Shown piece by piece: positions 15,676-23,231 of a stretch of DNA of 45,242 nt. The stretch covers positions 1 through 45,242 of the forward strand of contig DIUF01000076.1 of the NCBI GenBank assembly GCA_002422285.1. The letters run 5' to 3'. This stretch comes from Flavobacteriales bacterium UBA6165 (lineage in GTDB: Bacteria > Bacteroidota > Bacteroidia > Flavobacteriales_D > Crocinitomicaceae). Positions within the stretch are counted from its first letter, which is position 1; the number at the start of each line of letters is the position of its first letter. The translations under genes and the position numbers were made by a program. The notes under the pieces were generated by a model. The model searched no databases. It saw only the letters and a list, made by a program, of their open reading frames with translations, and had not been told where the DNA came from.

Positions 15676-16820
15676 AGTTGACCCAGACGAATAATAAAGT
15701 TTTTATTGCCCAAGGCAATTGCGTATGTCCAGCGGGCTTTTCATTGAGTGAAAACATATCTGCTTTGTTGAATTACAAAAGCGCAATCTCTCTTCACAAA
15801 CAAAGTCCTTTTTGGAACGAGCCATTTTATGCTGCTATTGTAGAGGATCATCTTTTAGGCCTTCGCTTTGATGCCTTGTCATTAGAAGGAACGTTTTCAA
15901 AACTTGAAAAATTGGTTTTGCTGGCTTTGTTACCAATTGTTAAACAACATGCTTCTGAGGATAAAATTGGTTTTATTTTCTCAACAACAAAAGGCAATAT
16001 TGATGCCTTGTCTGCAGGTCGAGGTGAAATAAATTTACATAAAACGGCGTCAAAATTAGCCCAAACTGCGGGCATCAATGGTGAAGTAATGGTCTTGTCA
16101 AACGCTTGTGTATCAGGCCTAATGGCTATTTCCGTTGCTAAGCGACTTATTCAAGAAGGCTCGTTTGACCATGTTTACATCGCTGCAGGCGATATTTTTT
16201 CGACATTTGTTTTTTCTGGATTTCAGTCGTTTCATGCGGTAAGTCTGAACCCATGCCGACCTTATTCCGCAAATCGAGATGGAATATCACTTGGTGAGGC
16301 TGCCGCTGCAACATTAATCACAAGAGATTCGACTTTGGCAGGATATGAGGCTTTTGAGATTTTGGGAGATAGCTCCATCAATGATGCCAATCACATTTCT
16401 GGACCATCGCGCACAGGTGAAGGTCTTCATCTGAGTATCGAAAGAGCAATTTTTAGTGCTGGCATAAAACCATCGGATGTTGATGCGGTTTGCGCTCATG
16501 GAACAGCAACTGATTATAACGATGAAATGGAGGCTCAAGCATTTACACGAAGTAAGATGAATGATGCCCCTTTGTTTAGTTTGAAAGGTTTTTTTGGACA
16601 TACTTTAGGTGCTGCAGGACTTATAGAAACAATTGTGTCGCTTGAGTTTGGTAGAAAAAACTGTGTGCCACCATCACTTGGTTTTGATGTCATAGGCACA
16701 ACTCAACCTTTGAATGTTTCCTCCGAATTAAGGCATAAAAGTATTCATGTGTTACTTAAAACCGCATCTGGATTTGGTGGCTCAAATACAGCTGTGGTTT
16801 TTAAAAAACGGATTAATTAA
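15672..16820 (+). CDS. Beta-ketoacyl-ACP synthase (KAS II-like), KS 1 of the locus
   Basis: About 382 residues, thiolase fold. All three catalytic residues are visible: Cys in SNACVSGLMA (about residue 146), His in CAHGTATDYND and His in FFGHTLGAAG. It is expected to perform decarboxylative condensation of malonyl-ACP with the growing chain. There is no in-frame ATG near the start. The TTG at 15672 overlaps the previous stop as TTGA and is my choice; a TTG at 15651 would add seven residues. The sequence before NKVFIAQGNCVCPAG does not help decide. This KS is shorter and more divergent than the other two active ones (17683 and 36311). Confidence 0.87.
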   Translation: MKLTQTNNKVFIAQGNCVCPAGFSLSENISALLNYKSAISLHKQSPFWNEPFYAAIVEDHLLGLRFDALSLEGTFSKLEKLVLLALLPIVKQHASEDKIGFIFSTTKGNIDALSAGRGEINLHKTASKLAQTAGINGEVMVLSNACVSGLMAISVAKRLIQEGSFDHVYIAAGDIFSTFVFSGFQSFHAVSLNPCRPYSANRDGISLGEAAAATLITRDSTLAGYEAFEILGDSSINDANHISGPSRTGEGLHLSIERAIFSAGIKPSDVDAVCAHGTATDYNDEMEAQAFTRSKMNDAPLFSLKGFFGHTLGAAGLIETIVSLEFGRKNCVPPSLGFDVIGTTQPLNVSSELRHKSIHVLLKTASGFGGSNTAVVFKKRIN

Positions 16821-16823
16821 ACC

Positions 16824-17381
16824 ATGCAAATAACACATAGTTGCGAAATAGCAAAAGGAATTGTTCTGTTCAATGGAGAACAAGTAAATGAGTATACAGG
16901 CCAAGATTTTGTTGCGTTTATAAACGAGGTTTATCGTGCTCAGAAATTGAACTATCCAAAGTTCTTTAAAATGGATGGATTATCAAAATTGGCTTTGGTT
17001 GGAGCTAGTATGATTTTGGATCAAATTGATGCACCTTCTGATAAAGACATTGCATTGGTTTTTGCGAATAGTTCATCATGTATTGATATTGATCGTGTGC
17101 ATCAAAAAACCATTGCAGACCCAAGCAATTTTTATCCAAGTCCGGCGAATTTTGTTTATACTTTGCCAAATATAGCTATTGGTGAAGTTAGTATCAAATA
17201 TCAATTGAAATCAGAAAGCGCTTTTTTTGTTTGTGAAAGGTACGATCAGAATTTTTTGATGCGTTATGCTAGAACATTGTTAAATCAGAAACAAGCCAAA
17301 TTTGTGCTCGTGGCCTGGGTTGAGGTTAATAAGTTGAATTACGAAGGCAAATTTTTCTTAGTTTCGCAATCAAAGCCATGA
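16824..17381 (+). CDS. Half-length ketosynthase-like protein (Ketoacyl-synt_2 / chain-length-factor type)
   Basis: 185 residues, about half a ketosynthase. The pattern KMDGLSKLALVGASMIL, then DIALVFANSS, then PSPANFVYTLPNIAIGEVSI follows the N-terminal half of the KS fold. Where the nucleophile should come, the sequence is KSESAFFVCERYDQ, without the TACAS motif, and the C-terminal His motifs are missing because the protein ends. Similar small proteins (Ketoacyl-synt_2 family) accompany KS enzymes in aryl-polyene loci and are called chain-length factors. I infer a structural partner for a neighbouring KS. It sits between KS 1 and the ACP gene. No frameshift is evident, so it is not simply a broken KS. 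Confidence 0.65.
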   Translation: MQITHSCEIAKGIVLFNGEQVNEYTGQDFVAFINEVYRAQKLNYPKFFKMDGLSKLALVGASMILDQIDAPSDKDIALVFANSSSCIDIDRVHQKTIADPSNFYPSPANFVYTLPNIAIGEVSIKYQLKSESAFFVCERYDQNFLMRYARTLLNQKQAKFVLVAWVEVNKLNYEGKFFLVSQSKP

Positions 17382-17416
17382 AAAACAAACAATTTTGAAA
17401 ATAATTATATCGGTAC

Positions 17417-17674
17417 ATGGAGGAACTGAAGATTGAACTTAAAAATAAATTAATTACCGCCTTAAATTTGGAGGGTATGACGGCTGATGACATCAATGAT
17501 TCCGACCCGCTTTTCGGAGATGGATTAGGTCTTGATTCTATTGATGCTCTTGAGCTTATTGTTATGATGGATAGAGATTATGGTATTAAAATTATCGATC
17601 CAAAAGATGGGAAAACGATATTTTTGTCCATTGAAACCATGGCGGCATACATTGAAGAACACCGCAATAAATAA
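17417..17674 (+). CDS. Acyl carrier protein 1
   Basis: 85 residues, acidic, four-helix carrier protein. The phosphopantetheine site is Ser41 in GLGLDSIDALEL. It carries the growing chain as a thioester in this locus; a second ACP is at 37558. The motif DGLGLDSID resembles ACPs of aryl-polyene systems more than the housekeeping AcpP (typically GADSLD). It is preceded by a 35-bp gap and followed after 8 bp by KS 2. Confidence 0.9.
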   Translation: MEELKIELKNKLITALNLEGMTADDINDSDPLFGDGLGLDSIDALELIVMMDRDYGIKIIDPKDGKTIFLSIETMAAYIEEHRNK

Positions 17675-17682
17675 CCAAACTT

Positions 17683-18882
17683 TTGGCAAAAATCGCTATT
17701 TCTGGAATGGGCATTGTTTCTTCGATTGGTATGAATGTCGAGGAAAATTTTAATTCCCTTGTGCAAAAAAGACATGGGATTAGTCGTTTGGAACATATCG
17801 AATCAAAATTGAACAACTCAATTTTTGTTGGCGAAATTAAATTAAGCAATAAGGAGTTGGAAGCACAACTCGGACTTGATCAAGCACATAATTTTTCTAG
17901 AACTGCTATGCTTGGTGCAATAGCTGCTCAACAAGCCCTAAAATCGGCTGAATTGACCACTGAAGGAGACCAACTTTTGGGATTCGTAAATTCAACATCT
18001 GTTGGTGGAATGGATATGACTGAGCGATTTTTTTATGAATTCTTGATATCTGATGAGTATCAGCGCTTCATTGAATTGCAAAATACTGGAGTTAACTCCA
18101 AGAATATTAGCGATTTTTTAGGGATTTGTGGAATATCTACAACAATAAGCACAGCTTGCTCATCGGCAGCAAACGCGATTATATTGGGTGCAAGATTAAT
18201 CGATTCGGGTCGCTTAGAACGTGTTCTTGTTGGTGGTACAGATGCGCTTTGCAAATTCACGATTAATGGCTTCAATACTTTAATGATTTTATCAGATGAC
18301 TTGAATGCCCCTTTTGACAACAATCGCAAAGGCTTGAATCTTGGTGAAGGTGCTGCATACTTGGTTTTGGAATCTGAAAAGTCGCTTCAGAATCGTGGAA
18401 AGCAAGCAATAGCTTATCTTTCTGGTTACGCCAATACCAACGATGCGTTCCACCAAACTGCGTCTTCAGAAGCCGGGGATGGCGCATATTTGGCTATGCA
18501 AAAGGCGCTCAAAAAGGCCGAGCTTACACCCACGCAAATTGATTATGTGAATGTTCATGGTACGGCGACACCCAACAATGATCTTTCGGAAGGTCGGGCC
18601 TTGATCCGTATTTTTGGTGATTGTGTTCCAGACTTTAGCTCTACCAAGGCTTTTACCGGTCACACATTAGCGGCAGCAGCCTCCATAGAAGCGGTTTTTT
18701 CTATTTTGGCACTACAAAATCAGGTGATTTTTCCAAATTTGAATTTCAGAGAAAAGATGATCGAGTTTGATTTGGTACCTGTAACGGCAACACAAGATGC
18801 CAAGCTCTATCATGTGCTTTCTAATTCATTTGGTTTTGGTGGCAATTGTTCATCTTTAATTTTTTCTAAACACGGAGAATGA
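17683..18882 (+). CDS. Beta-ketoacyl-ACP synthase (KAS II-like), KS 2 of the locus
   Basis: 399 residues. Catalytic Cys159 in STACSSAAN, His in NVHGTATPNND and His in FTGHTLAAAA are all present, so it should be an active condensing enzyme. It starts with TTG at 17683 (MAKIAISGMGIVSSIG); this gives the exact KS N terminus, and no ATG fits better. It overlaps the catalytically empty KS at 18879 by ATGA, the arrangement typical of KS-alpha/KS-beta (CLF) pairs, so I infer the two form a heterodimer. Confidence 0.9.
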   Translation: MAKIAISGMGIVSSIGMNVEENFNSLVQKRHGISRLEHIESKLNNSIFVGEIKLSNKELEAQLGLDQAHNFSRTAMLGAIAAQQALKSAELTTEGDQLLGFVNSTSVGGMDMTERFFYEFLISDEYQRFIELQNTGVNSKNISDFLGICGISTTISTACSSAANAIILGARLIDSGRLERVLVGGTDALCKFTINGFNTLMILSDDLNAPFDNNRKGLNLGEGAAYLVLESEKSLQNRGKQAIAYLSGYANTNDAFHQTASSEAGDGAYLAMQKALKKAELTPTQIDYVNVHGTATPNNDLSEGRALIRIFGDCVPDFSSTKAFTGHTLAAAASIEAVFSILALQNQVIFPNLNFREKMIEFDLVPVTATQDAKLYHVLSNSFGFGGNCSSLIFSKHGE

Positions 18883-19940
18883 TGAAAGGGAAATGTTACA
18901 TCAACGGAATTGGCTGTGTTTCTCCTCAAAAGACTCATGATGGCTCTTTTTTGGAAGAAGTAATTGACTTTAGAAATGCGTCCGTTTATGAAGTTTCTAA
19001 ACCTGATTATCAAAAGTATATCTCACCGGTTTCAGTGAGACGCATGAGTAGTGCAGTTAAGAATAGCATCGTGGCATCGTCTATGGCACTCGATGAGGCT
19101 GGTGTTGATGATTTGGATGCCATTATTACAGGCACTGGTTTTGGATGCATTCAAGATTCTGAGAAGTTTTTGAAGGGCTTGATTGACCATGATGAAGATT
19201 TTTTGACACCAACTCCATTTATTCAATCAACACACAACACGGTTGCTGGTCAAATCGCGCTCTTAAGAAAGTGTAGGGCTTATAATTTTACTTATGTAAA
19301 TGGGGCAAATTCTTTCCCTTCGGCTCTTCTTGATGCTTTGTTGCAAATCACAAGTATGGAAGCCAACACTATTTTGATTGGCGGTGTTGATGAAATGGCT
19401 CCACACACCAGAGCGCTTTTCCAAACGCTTGGACAGTTTAAAAAAAATGACACTGAATTCGATTATTTGGATAATAAAACTGAGGGCTGTACATCAAGCG
19501 AGGGCAGTGCTTTTTTTGTTCTATCCAACGAACACATGGAAGAGACTTATGCTGAGGTAGTGGATGTATTTTTTTTAAACAACTTGGTGAGTCAAGATGT
19601 GAAAACCTTCACTATCGAATTTTTAACGCGAAATAATTTAAGTCCAAATGAGGTAGATTGTGTTCTCTTGGGTAAAAATGGAGATCTTACTTTTGATGTG
19701 GTATATGATGATTTTTCTTCACTTTTTCCTTCGTCTAATCAATTGGTATTTAAGCATTTGTTTGGTGAAATGCTTACTGCTCCCGCGATTGCCTTGTGGT
19801 TATCGTGTAAGATATTTAAAACGCAATCAATTCCTAAATCTTTGGCACTAGATGTCCCTAGGTCGTCAGTGAACTATATTTTAATTTACAACCAGTACCG
19901 CAATAGTGATCACAGCTTAATGCTCTTGAAAAATGTCTAA
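18879..19940 (+). CDS. Catalytically inactive ketosynthase homologue (CLF-like)
   Basis: 353 residues with a KS-like scaffold (INGIGCVSPQ start, SSMALDEAG, IGGVDEMAPHTRAL). None of the three active-site residues survives: the Cys position reads YVNGANSF (Ala or Asn, no Cys), the first His motif is replaced by LLGKNGDLTFD, and the GH of the second reads FGEMLTAP. This is too consistent to be random decay, and the ORF is intact. It follows KS 2 with a 4-bp overlap. The arrangement suggests a chain-length factor or KS-beta subunit that shapes the cavity of KS 2. Assignment by alignment and context, not by a characterised homologue. Confidence 0.75.
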   Translation: MMKGKCYINGIGCVSPQKTHDGSFLEEVIDFRNASVYEVSKPDYQKYISPVSVRRMSSAVKNSIVASSMALDEAGVDDLDAIITGTGFGCIQDSEKFLKGLIDHDEDFLTPTPFIQSTHNTVAGQIALLRKCRAYNFTYVNGANSFPSALLDALLQITSMEANTILIGGVDEMAPHTRALFQTLGQFKKNDTEFDYLDNKTEGCTSSEGSAFFVLSNEHMEETYAEVVDVFFLNNLVSQDVKTFTIEFLTRNNLSPNEVDCVLLGKNGDLTFDVVYDDFSSLFPSSNQLVFKHLFGEMLTAPAIALWLSCKIFKTQSIPKSLALDVPRSSVNYILIYNQYRNSDHSLMLLKNV

Positions 19941-20682
19941 ACACCAGTGGAGCAATATCGTATTTGGCTTGCTGTCAATCATTTTTGGCTTTTTCTATGT
20001 TTATTACGACTGGTCTGTTGGGATTTGGCTTATTTTGTTTGCATGCTGGTTTTCGTTAATTATTTATGGGTCGTTTCATATTCGTTCCAATTTCCACTTA
20101 ACCAGCCAATCTAATTTTAAAACGAATGGTCAGGTTGTGGCATTGACTTTTGATGACGGTCCGACTGAATTTACTCCGGCAGTTTTAGACTTGCTTAAAC
20201 AATATGGGGCAAAGGCTACTTTTTTTTGTGTTGGTAAGCAAATTGAATCCTTTCCAGAAATTTTTAAATGTATCTTAGAAGATGGTCATCAGATTGGGAA
20301 TCATACATATACGCATGACAAAAATATGGGTTTTAAAAGCACAAAAGAACTCGTTGACGAAATCCAAAAAACAAATGATTTAATCTATCAATTTTCTGGG
20401 AGAAGAACAAATTTGTTTCGTCCTCCTTTTGGTGTTACAAATCCCAATTTTAGGCGTGCAGTACAGAAAACCAATATGAAAGTGATGGGTTGGTCGATTC
20501 GTTCTTTGGATACAGTGTTGCGTGATGATAATAAAATTTTAGGCCGAATATTGAGTAAATTAGAACCTGGAGCTATAGTTTTGTTGCATGATAGTTCGCA
20601 AAGAACAGTCGATGTGTTGGCACGGTTGTTGGCTACAATGGAGGACAATAATATACGCAGCATCCAGCTGGATAATGCTTAA
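19933..20682 (+). CDS. Membrane-anchored polysaccharide deacetylase (NodB domain, CE4)
   Basis: 249 residues. Two N-terminal membrane segments (about 9-25 and 29-46) are followed by a NodB domain with all CE4 motifs: TFDDGP (metal and base Asp), HTYTHD (metal His), RPPFG, the WSIRSLD segment and LLHD. These enzymes de-N-acetylate amino sugars. Inside a pigment operon the substrate is unclear; it may act on a sugar or amino-lipid linked to the pigment, or be a hydrolase with altered substrate. It overlaps the preceding gene by 8 bp, so it is clearly in block A. Confidence 0.88.
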   Translation: MSKHQWSNIVFGLLSIIFGFFYVYYDWSVGIWLILFACWFSLIIYGSFHIRSNFHLTSQSNFKTNGQVVALTFDDGPTEFTPAVLDLLKQYGAKATFFCVGKQIESFPEIFKCILEDGHQIGNHTYTHDKNMGFKSTKELVDEIQKTNDLIYQFSGRRTNLFRPPFGVTNPNFRRAVQKTNMKVMGWSIRSLDTVLRDDNKILGRILSKLEPGAIVLLHDSSQRTVDVLARLLATMEDNNIRSIQLDNA

Positions 20683-20694
20683 AATTGATTAACT

Positions 20695-21315
20695 ATGTGG
20701 GTATATTCTATCATTTTTATAGTTGCTTTAGGTTTCACTACAAATCAAGAGACCAAAATGACGACCGCAGAAATCGCATCATTTAAACAGCTTGTACAAA
20801 ATCAGGCAAAGTCTATTTCATCGATCCAAACAGATTTCACACAAAAGAAGAGTATGGCTTTCTTGGAAAATGATGTGATATCTAAAGGCAGAATGTTATT
20901 GAATGCCGAAGGTAATTTGAAATGGCAATACACAGAGCCAAATAAATACAGTATAATTTTCAAGAATGATCGGATATACATAAATGACAATGGAAATAAG
21001 TCAACTCCGAGTGTTGATCAACGTCTGTTTAATAAAATCAGTGCATTGATATCTTCCAGCATCAAAGGAGATGTTTTCAATGATGCTGAGTTTTCTTATG
21101 AATATTTCAAAAAAGGAACCGATATATTGGTAAAAATGTCATCTAAGGACAAAACGCTAGCCAAATATATTCAAAAAATTGAACTCATTTTCCCGAAAAA
21201 CGAAGCCTTGGTTTCTCAAGTAAAATTGATTGAACCTTCTGGTGATTTCACCATAATTAGTTTCACCAACCGAAAGTTGAATGCCGTTATCGATAAAAAA
21301 GAATTTGAACACTAA
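20695..21315 (+). CDS. LolA-like periplasmic lipid/lipoprotein carrier
   Basis: 206 residues. N-terminal signal peptide (WVYSIIFIVALGF), then a LolA-type half-barrel: QTDFTQKKSMAFLEND, GRMLLNAEGNLKWQYTEPNK and YSIIFKNDRIYI match the strand pattern of the family. Canonical LolA shuttles lipoproteins from the inner to the outer membrane. Copies inside aryl-polyene loci are thought to carry the pigment lipid instead. It overlaps the next gene (a lipoprotein) and lies opposite the MMPL exporter gene of block B, which together would make a complete export route. Confidence 0.85.
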   Translation: MWVYSIIFIVALGFTTNQETKMTTAEIASFKQLVQNQAKSISSIQTDFTQKKSMAFLENDVISKGRMLLNAEGNLKWQYTEPNKYSIIFKNDRIYINDNGNKSTPSVDQRLFNKISALISSSIKGDVFNDAEFSYEYFKKGTDILVKMSSKDKTLAKYIQKIELIFPKNEALVSQVKLIEPSGDFTIISFTNRKLNAVIDKKEFEH

Positions 21316-21961
21316 ATCCAAGTTCCACTATTCATTGGTGCTCTCGTGTTTAGGCCTGAACTTGATTGTTTCATTGGCTTCATGCAGACATTATGGTGTG
21401 CATGGTGAGTTGATGAAAACAAATCCCACTCAAATCGTCGTTCCTTATTTTGATTCGCTTCAATATGAATATCACTACACGGCTAAAATCCGCGCTTATG
21501 ACAAAGAAATAAACGGCATTTTGGTGGTAAAGAAAATAGACAGACTGCATAAGCGCGTGGTCATGCTTTCAGATTTCGGAAACACGATTTTCAATTTTGA
21601 ATATAAGAATGATAAAGCTAGAGTGATTTATGTGATGGACAATTTAAACAAGAAAATTATTGTTGATAGATTACTTTTGTACTTTGATTTTTTATCGCGT
21701 TCATGCTATCAATCGAGCCGCTATATTGTTGACGGAGAATTGAAAACTTACATCAGTAGAATAAGAAATAAACGGGTAAAAATTCTGCAAAAGCGAGAGA
21801 AATTTGAATCTATGAGTTTGGTGTCGCGATGGAAAGAAAAAGCGGAAGTCAGGTATTACGCTAATACCAATTATGCCGACTCCATTGTCTTTCAATCCAG
21901 AGAGTTGCCCATCAACATGTTTTTTGTGAAGCGTGATAAGGTGTTTACCGAAGATCAATAA
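21281..21961 (+). CDS. Lipoprotein, LolB-like candidate partner of the LolA-like carrier
   Basis: 226 residues from the ATG at 21281. A lipobox LASC (in LIVSLASCRHYG) predicts lipidation and an outer-membrane anchor. The remainder alternates short beta strands (IRAYDKEINGILVVKK, RVVMLSDFGNTIFNFEY) and gives the impression of a LolB/LolA-like fold with no enzyme motif. A TTG start at 21305 would give a shorter, more usual signal peptide (MNTKSKFHYS) and cannot be excluded. Last gene of block A; its 3' end overlaps the converging ligase gene by 17 bp. LolB-like identity is inference from order and strand pattern. Confidence 0.6.
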   Translation: MPLSIKKNLNTKSKFHYSLVLSCLGLNLIVSLASCRHYGVHGELMKTNPTQIVVPYFDSLQYEYHYTAKIRAYDKEINGILVVKKIDRLHKRVVMLSDFGNTIFNFEYKNDKARVIYVMDNLNKKIIVDRLLLYFDFLSRSCYQSSRYIVDGELKTYISRIRNKRVKILQKREKFESMSLVSRWKEKAEVRYYANTNYADSIVFQSRELPINMFFVKRDKVFTEDQ

Positions 21962-23231
21962 CCACTTTAGGCTTACGGCTGCCAGTAGGCATGACAAGCA
22001 TATTCAGTTTTTCTTCAGAAATTAACGATATTTCTGGCACCACACGGATTTTTGAACGAAGTCTCTCGCTTAATTTTTTAGTGAAGTTTTCGGGCTGATT
22101 TGGCGCGAAAATCATGAGTTTAACATGGTCTGTTCCCAACTCACTTGTCGATATTTCAACAATATGTCCGTAGATTTCATTAAAGTTATTCAACACGTCT
22201 TGAATAGCCAATGGAAAAAGAGTGGTGCCTTTGTATTTAATCATTTGTTTTTTTCTCCCAACAACTGGCCCGATTCGCGATGAATGTCTCCCACATGAAC
22301 ATGGCTCTGAGTGTTTTCTAACTATATCGCCAGTTTTATATCGCAGTAGAGGCATACCCTGAACTCCCAATGTGGTTATCGTCAGCTCCCCTAATTCTCC
22401 CTCGGTAACAGGTTTATCGTTATCATCCAAAATTTCTGTAATGATTAACTCAGGATGTTCATGTCCCCCATGATGCATTTCACATTCTGTGAAGGCCGTG
22501 CTCATTTCTGTAGAAGCATAAGTGGAAAACAATTTGATGTTCCATTTTTCTTGGATGCGTTGGCTTAAAGTTAGCGGAGAAAAATCTTGGTTGCGTAGGG
22601 GTTCACCGATACAAATGGCAGCTTTTAGACTCGTTTTATTGAGATCGATTCCGCGTTCCTCTGCAAGTTTGATAAGTTTGATTAAAAACGATGGTACGGC
22701 AATCAAGTATTTGGGTTGATTTCTTAAAATTGAATCCAGTTGAAAATCGGGAACACCGGCGCCCGTTCTTATTACACCAGCCCCTAATTTACGCAATCCT
22801 AAGAAATAGGCCAATCCTGCCATAAATCGCCTGTCCATGGTTGTCATCACTTGAACCACATCTCCTGTTTGAATACCTGCGCAAGAAAACGATATGGCTT
22901 CGTTGTAAGCCAAGCGGTTTAAGTCCGAATCATTTAAGATGAAGTTGACGGGTTGACTTTCTGTACCTGAAGTGCTCGAATAATCGGCGATTTCATTTTT
23001 GGGAATACAAATAAATTCGTCGTTGAAGTTCTGTAAATCAGCTTTCGAAGTTGTAGGTATTTGAGGTAAATCATCTAAAGTATTTATGGCTTCAATGTTT
23101 AATTTGTTTTCTGAAAACAAACGCTTGTAGAAGGGTGAATTTTTAGCCAAATAGCGCAACTGTTCTTTCAATTTTTCTTCTTGAAAAGATTTGATGTTAT
23201 GTGCCGTGGCAAATTCTATTTCAGCAATCAT
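21945..23231 (-). CDS. PaaK-type adenylate-forming ligase, likely 4-coumarate activating
   Basis: 428 residues, like phenylacetate-CoA ligases (about 430). The ATP/AMP motifs are visible as SSTSGTESQPV (P-loop-like), STYASTEM and LLRYKTGDIV, with the PaaK-like CSCGRHSSRIGPVVGR near the C-terminal subdomain. It likely activates an aryl acid as CoA or ACP thioester. With a tyrosine ammonia-lyase in the same locus, 4-coumarate is the natural substrate; the specificity is inferred. It is the last gene of block B and overlaps the C45 gene by ATGA. Confidence 0.82.
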   Translation of the reverse strand: MIAEIEFATAHNIKSFQEEKLKEQLRYLAKNSPFYKRLFSENKLNIEAINTLDDLPQIPTTSKADLQNFNDEFICIPKNEIADYSSTSGTESQPVNFILNDSDLNRLAYNEAISFSCAGIQTGDVVQVMTTMDRRFMAGLAYFLGLRKLGAGVIRTGAGVPDFQLDSILRNQPKYLIAVPSFLIKLIKLAEERGIDLNKTSLKAAICIGEPLRNQDFSPLTLSQRIQEKWNIKLFSTYASTEMSTAFTECEMHHGGHEHPELIITEILDDNDKPVTEGELGELTITTLGVQGMPLLRYKTGDIVRKHSEPCSCGRHSSRIGPVVGRKKQMIKYKGTTLFPLAIQDVLNNFNEIYGHIVEISTSELGTDHVKLMIFAPNQPENFTKKLSERLRSKIRVVPEISLISEEKLNMLVMPTGSRKPKVVIDLR

